From Strigamia acuminata (lineage: Eukaryota > Arthropoda > Chilopoda > Geophilomorpha > Linotaeniidae), in assembly GCA_949358305.1 (NCBI GenBank), contig OX442316.1, positions 14,508,001 through 14,572,000 on the forward strand: a stretch of 64,000 nucleotides of DNA, in the 5' to 3' direction. The notes below the pieces were generated by a model. The model did not search any database, was not told where the DNA came from, and was given only the letters and a program-made list of their open reading frames with translations. Position numbers and translations under genes: made by a program. Shown here piece after piece: positions 59,303 to 64,000 of the stretch. Within the stretch, counting starts at the first letter, position 1; each line of letters starts with the position of its first letter.

Positions 59303-61613
59303 TCACCAGTACCGATCGTCACACGAGGTCAAGCTGATTTTGAGCTTTAAGTTAACACCCTGATCTTTAGCTATTTGTTGCATCAGTTGAGTATCGAAAT
59401 GTTCTCTTTGGATATCAGTAGCACACAAATTCATCTCTAACTCAATCAGAGAAGGAATTTTCAAAAGATCTTCAACTCCAGACGGTCCTAACAAACGATT
59501 GTGACCAATATTCAAATGTTTCAGTTGCTTCTTCGCCATATTCTTGGCCAACGCGCTGGCATGTTGGTTGCCGAAATCATCGCCAAAATAAATTTTAAGT
59601 TTCTGGATGTTGGGAAACACATCTAATATTTCCAAGAAGAAGAAACCGTACGAAATCGAGATATCTTGATGATCAGACAGGGTGAATTCCGTGATATTAA
59701 GAAAACATAGATTGCTGAAATCATATGAATCAGTCGGATTGTACGAAGACACTTCCAAGTCCAAGATGCTCAACTCCGGAAACTTTTTCAAATCATACAT
59801 AATTTTTATGCTGAAACCCGCCAAGATTTTGATGGTGGACACTTTAGGACAGGTGACCATGCCGATTTCCATACTCGATTCGTCTTGAGGAAGAATTAAT
59901 TCCAATTTTCTGATGTTGTATTGTTGTTGCAATTCGATTGGTGAAAGCTTGCTGAGCCACAATTCATCGTCACAATCCAGGTCTTCGATTAATTTCATCG
60001 TGCGCAATACCGAGCAGTATGAGTCCGCCGAGACGTTCGTATAGCGCAGTCTCAGCACTCGCAACGTGTTTTTGGCTGTGGATTCTTCAGCACACAGTTG
60101 TTTGAATCCGGCATCCGTGATGCTTCGTCCAGGATCAAACTCAACTAGTGGTAGAGTGGCAATGTACAACATAGTGCCGCCTACAATATCACACCCAGCA
60201 AGATCTAGTTTCTGTAAATTCGGCATGACCTGGCACATTTGTTCGTTCGTGCTCTCTGTAAGCAGGGTCCCATAAGGGGGGTATGTTCTAATCGCGTAAT
60301 TATAGACATTCGGCATTCGTAACTCTGTCACATTCTGTGTTATACAATTAGAATTATTAAAATAAATCTATTTAGGAATGTCGCACACTGCAATGTAAAC
60401 GCCATATCTCATTTTTCCCCATCAAGTTTAGTACCGCTCCGTTTAAACGCCCGGGTTCAATAAAGCGCCGGCCCTGTTTTAGCGCCGGGCAGTCATTGGC
60501 GATTTTTTGCAAAAAATTGGTGATTTTTGCCGAAAAATCGGCGATTTTTTGGTTATGCGCCGGCTTCAATTTAACGCCGGGTTTCAAATTGGCGCCGGGG
60601 AAGCGGTTGAAAATTTTAAACGCCCGGGCGTTTAAACGGGGCGGTACGGGTATGTTTATTTATTCCCAAAAAAATCACCAACTACCGATGTAAATTTCCG
60701 GATATTGATGGAGTATATGAAAAATAGAAGATCCAAAGTTCAAGTGCTGTGTGCGGATTTCTTTTTATACCCACTTTTAACTTGTCGCCACAAACTGTAA
60801 GTAGAAACTGTAGATCAAAATTATATTTACAAATTTTCAACAGGAGTTGCTTCTGGTCTTCGTGCACTAGAAGTGCGACGTGCCGAGCATTTGAATAGGG
60901 CGGACGAGGAAGCAACTTGAAACTATTGAGCATTTGATCACGAATAGAATGGGCTACATCAGACCGTGAATATTATTGATAAGTACACAATTAATTCACA
61001 CATCCGGGTGTCACTGTAAGTGGCGTAGCAATCGGTTTATCGGGCCCACGAGCTTAGGGGCCCTTGGAGGATAGAAAGCAGCTTTTTGTTGATAAAGCAT
61101 CGGTGGTTCAGTGGTAGAATGCTCGCCTGCCACGCGGGCGGCCCGGGTTCGATTCCCGGCCGATGCATATTTTATTTCTACCAGTTTTGTTTTTGTTTCA
61201 TTTTATTCTTCCGCTCTCGCTTTTATTTTGTAAAATTTTGAAAATTTTTGAAAAATAAGAAAAATGATTTTTTTTTCTAAAAAAAAAATTTAATTTAAAA
61301 AAAAGGTAATTTCTAACTGACCCGGACGTGATTTGAACACGCAGCCTTCTGATCTGGAGTCAGACGCGCTACCGTTGCGCCACCGGGTCTCGTTGATGAT
61401 GTTTTTTTATGGGATTTTGGAGGATGAAAAAAGCCCATCATTCCAACTTGCACGCGGGCCCGTTCACGTTTTGCTGCGCCACTTACATAGTTTATCGAAG
61501 TAAGTGATTAATAGTTTTGTGGTTTTCATTTTATCGTCGTAATTTTCTTCAGCCGGCCAACGAAAAATACATTCAAAAACGGCTTTTAAAGCCATGTCCT
61601 CTAATTTCTCCAT
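59303..61613 (-). CDS. tandem LRR-family protein, copy G (intact, tRNA genes in intron 1)
   Basis: Exons 61613-61487, 60953-60775 and 60334-59303 give 445 residues. Very close to copy F, including NVYNYAIRTYPPYG and the Cys/Asp tail (TSCDDRYW); it differs in the middle (KIYFGDDFGNQHAS). Exon 1 ends CTAT|GTAAGT. Both introns have been enlarged. Intron 1 (533 bp against 228 in F) holds a tRNA-Gly and a tRNA-Trp gene. Intron 2 (440 bp) holds a 217-bp inverted-repeat element. The exon frame is undamaged by either insertion. Confidence 0.8.
60431..60647. mobile_element. 217-bp GC-rich MITE in intron 2 of copy G
   Basis: Terminal inverted repeats of about 25 bp: GTACCGCTCCGTTTAAACGC on the left against GTACCGCCCCGTTTAAACGC as reverse complement of the right, continuing CCGGG. 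The interior has 'gcgccgg' and 'cgattttttgc' motifs in both orientations. Copy F lacks it. Flanking 'TA' or 'GTA' may be the target duplication, but the border is ambiguous. Confidence 0.82.
61097..61167 (+). tRNA. tRNA-Gly(GCC), in intron 1 of LRR copy G
   Basis: 71 nt fold into a full cloverleaf: acceptor GCATCGG/CCGATGC with discriminator A, anticodon GCC in CTGCCAC, T arm CCGGGTTCGATTCCCGG. A box (TGGTTCAGTGG) and B box (GGTTCGATTCC) are intact. A TTTT stretch follows within a few bases, fitting Pol III termination. It is transcribed opposite to its host gene. Confidence 0.97.
61318..61389 (-). tRNA. tRNA-Trp(CCA), in intron 1 of LRR copy G
   Basis: 72 nt on the minus strand: acceptor GACCCGG/CCGGGTC with discriminator A, anticodon loop CTCCAGA (CCA), T loop TTCAAAT. 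It converges with the tRNA-Gly gene 150 bp away. T-runs downstream at about 61295 and 61270 serve as terminators. Confidence 0.97.
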
Positions 61614-62205
61614 ATTCGAATCTGGATTTAGAAATTTTAGACATTTGGTAAAAATGATTGATTTGGTTTCATTTTATTTGGTGTATACCTGAAACTTGAC
61701 AGCTACAATAAATGAATTTGATTTTTTACACTTTTCGAGAATTTCTTTCCCTGTTATAATCGATTCATTAATTTGGACAATTTTCAAAAAACCTCGTTCG
61801 ACGTTCTGCGAATAAACAGCGGCTCACCATGACTACAGGATTTGCCATTTGTCAGTAGAATGACGCTAATTTCGAGTCATTTCGGCCATAGGTGGTGCGA
61901 CAACTACGAGAGAAATTAAATGTTTTATGTATAAATTATAAAGTCTTCTGTTTAATCGACTCAGCTGTCGGAGAGGGATCTCGCTTACTTCACTTACTTT
62001 TTTCATTTAAATGTTTATTTAAATATTTGAATGCATCTAATGTTATTTGTGAAAATTGTTTGAAATATTTTTTATATTAAGATACGTACTGTCTCACATG
62101 ACCTGTGAAAATAAAATAATATGTGTTGCGTAGTTTAAATAATTGTGTACAAATTTACTTTATATCCTATCCTTATAATAAACGTTTTAACCAAAGTTTA
62201 TGTCA
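61614..62205. other. 5' flank of LRR copy G
   Basis: Duplicate of 57232-57809. No gene; ends directly at the second intact tRNA-Gly. Confidence 0.7.
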
Positions 62206-62276
62206 GCATCGGTGGTTCAGTGGTAGAATGCTCGCCTGCCACGCGGGCGGCCCGGGTTCGATTCCCGGCCGATGCA
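62206..62276 (+). tRNA. tRNA-Gly(GCC)
   Basis: Identical over all 71 nt to the gene at 61097, and likewise followed by a T-run ('tactttttattttt'). Its left flank matches the left flank of the tRNA-Gly relic at 57810, so this is the ancestral position. Confidence 0.97.
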
Positions 62277-62423
62277 TACTTTTTATTTTTATCAGTTTTG
62301 TTTTTGTTTTATTTTGTTCTCCTCTTGCTTTTATTTTGTAAAATTTTGAAAATTTTGGAAAAATAAGAAAATTGTTTTTTTTTTTTTAAAAAAAAATTAA
62401 TTTAAAAAAAAATAATTTTTAAC

Positions 62424-62495
62424 TGACCCGGACGTGATTTGAACACGCAGCCTTCTGATCTGGAGTCAGACGCGCTACCGTTGCGCCACCGGGTC
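62424..62495 (-). tRNA. tRNA-Trp(CCA)
   Basis: Identical over 72 nt to the gene at 61318. Converges with the tRNA-Gly at 62206. The spacer (147 bp) matches the spacer in the intronic pair apart from small changes and indels. Confidence 0.97.
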
Positions 62496-63002
62496 TCGCT
62501 GATGAAAACACTGTTAGATATTCTATTTAAATATTAGTTATAGAAATTTATATATTTTATGTAGGCGTATGAATGTCTCGAAAAGAATTCACAATTGTAT
62601 TTTGTTCTCTTCGTCAACGTAATAAAGCATTTTAATTTCAATTCCACAAAAATGGACATTTTAATAGTTATCAACAGATGGCGCTACTGATTCACAAACG
62701 TATTTTTCCTCCTAATCTGCAGTAGAATAAAATAACAAGTTAGAACACTAAAATAAAACAAAATGACGCGGAGAAAACGAAATTTTAATTCCAATTTTTT
62801 CTGTAAAATCAATAATTCATTAAAATAAACGTTTTAAAAGCGTCATTTTCAACAAAACATTAAAAATTCTACCTGTTTGTCCAATTTCTTTTCGTTGAGT
62901 TTTGCTGAGGAAAAAAAATGAGAGAAAAAAATTAAGAAAGTTATAGATCTGAATTAATAAAATAAAGATTTTGGAAAAAATGGCATAAGTACCGCTTACT
63001 CG
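62496..63002. other. spacer between tRNA-Trp and tRNA-Thr
   Basis: AT-rich and unique in the window. Nothing recognisable. Confidence 0.6.
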
Positions 63003-63076
63003 AGGCACCGGAGGGATTCGAACCCTCGATCTCCTGTTTACTAGACAGGCGCTTTAACCAACTAAGCCACGGCGCC
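63003..63076 (-). tRNA. tRNA-Thr(AGT)
   Basis: 74 nt on the minus strand: acceptor GGCGCCG/CGGTGCC, D arm GCTTAGTTGGTTAAAGC, anticodon AGT in loop CTAGTAA, T arm AGGGTTCGAATCCCT. A T-run follows on the minus strand near 62975. Single copy here, outside the duplicated segments. Confidence 0.97.
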
Positions 63077-64000
63077 GCCGTCGAAATTTTACTAACTCCA
63101 GTATATGAGGTTACTTTAATATACCACACACAATAAATTGAATAAATTTACTAAAAGTTTATCACTGACTAAAAGAAATCGATGATAAGTCAATACTAGC
63201 ACTAAAATATCGTGCTTTTTCATGACAAAACGTAAACAAATCAATTTCTTCAATCGGAACGGAAGAAACGAGTTATTTATTAAATTAAACGCTTCCAAGT
63301 AAAAAACGAATTCAAAATCGTTAAAAAAAATCAATTTTATTGGATTAAAAATTTGTTCTATTGATTTTCCATTAAACTTGACAAAACCAAATAAAAAAAA
63401 ATCAAAAAATCAAAAAGTTTAGTGTGCTCTATAGCGCCGTAGCTAGGTTTTAAAATTTAATCCGAAAACGAATTAAAAATTGATTAAAACTGTCAAAAAT
63501 TAAAAAAAACATTTATCCGGCACATTTGGGAATATAATTGTCCATTCTGATTACACCAAACTACAAACTTCCGTACAAATTTCAAGTTTGAGCCCAATTG
63601 AACTCTGTATCCAAAATCCTCTACAAAACCATTAAAAATGGCCGAAAAAACCACAAATTTATGCATAACTGAAATATATCCTAATTCAACATCACGTTTT
63701 TACATCCGAACAAAAAAAACCGAAATAAAATCATAAATAATTGCATAAAATATCCGAGAAAACTCAAAACAAATGACTATAACTGGCACACAACAGGCTG
63801 CGCCAAAGCCAAGCCCAACACACTTTAATAACACCCTATCTCCCGCCATTTTTTTTCCATTCGACATTTTTAAATTTTTTTTCTTTCAATCGTCTCACTT
63901 CACATCATCAACATTACTACGGGCCGCTCGCCAGCCGTCCCATGTTGAGGGACTCATTAACATGATAATTGAGATCCGGGCCTCCAGTCACGTGACTCGC
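63077..64000. other. right-edge non-coding sequence
   Basis: AT-rich without a supported gene. The last 80 bp or so (63915-64000) become GC-richer ('cgggccgctcgccagccgtcccatgttgagg'), perhaps the promoter or 5' UTR of a gene beyond the edge. Confidence 0.4.

Noticed and set aside
30941-61613. Bacterial or viral origin of the LRR array
   Set aside because: Every copy has two spliceosomal introns in conserved phases and flanks typical of the host.

Overview
The window is eukaryotic nuclear DNA, most likely from an arthropod and probably an insect. It is AT-rich, housekeeping genes are cut by many 45-80 nt GT-AG introns, and the genes are animal ones (M-Ras, a PA28-gamma-type proteasome activator, an ELL-associated factor, chondroitin polymerising factor, PTPN3/4). 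A Copia element carries a half-tRNA-iMet-type primer site as in insect copia. The species cannot be named from the sequence.

Left half (1-30.5 kb), conserved genes: the first exons of a PTPN3/4 (Ptpmeg) FERM phosphatase (-, running off the left edge); about 7 kb of AT-rich, satellite-bearing non-coding DNA; M-Ras (-); PSME3 (+); EAF (+); CHPF (-); PSMC5/Rpt6 (+); an unrecognised 192-aa SP/TP-rich protein (-); a CXXC zinc-finger protein (+); and an intronless, GC-rich POLR3B/RPC2 (+). Three gene pairs are head to head across short gaps (M-Ras/PSME3, CHPF/PSMC5, 192-aa gene/CXXC gene), so they probably share promoters. Two proteasome-related genes lie about 10 kb apart.

Right half (30.9-62 kb), a dynamic array: at least seven tandem copies, all on the minus strand, of one leucine-rich-repeat gene family that I cannot match to a named family. 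The plan is three exons: a 127-nt first exon that may be a degenerate F-box, an exon of about 179 nt, and an exon of about 1 kb coding LRRs. Six copies read as intact (431-464 aa); one has lost exon 1; several more are scraps. The array has collected foreign pieces: a very young Copia element (identical 319-bp LTRs, 5-bp target duplication GATGA) that splits a small acidic gene; a frameshifted piece of TRRAP; a 154-bp piece of the neighbouring POLR3B; at least three small inverted-repeat elements in introns; and a 21-bp minisatellite.

Right edge: convergent tRNA-Gly(GCC)/tRNA-Trp(CCA) pairs occur twice. One pair sits inside intron 1 of the last LRR gene, where it looks like an inserted cassette of about 300 bp. 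A tRNA-Gly relic marks an older copy, and a tRNA-Thr(AGT) follows. The most unusual features are the expanding LRR array with captured fragments and the apparently mobile twin-tRNA cassette. Exon boundaries were read by eye from splice sites and reading frame and have not been checked against transcripts.
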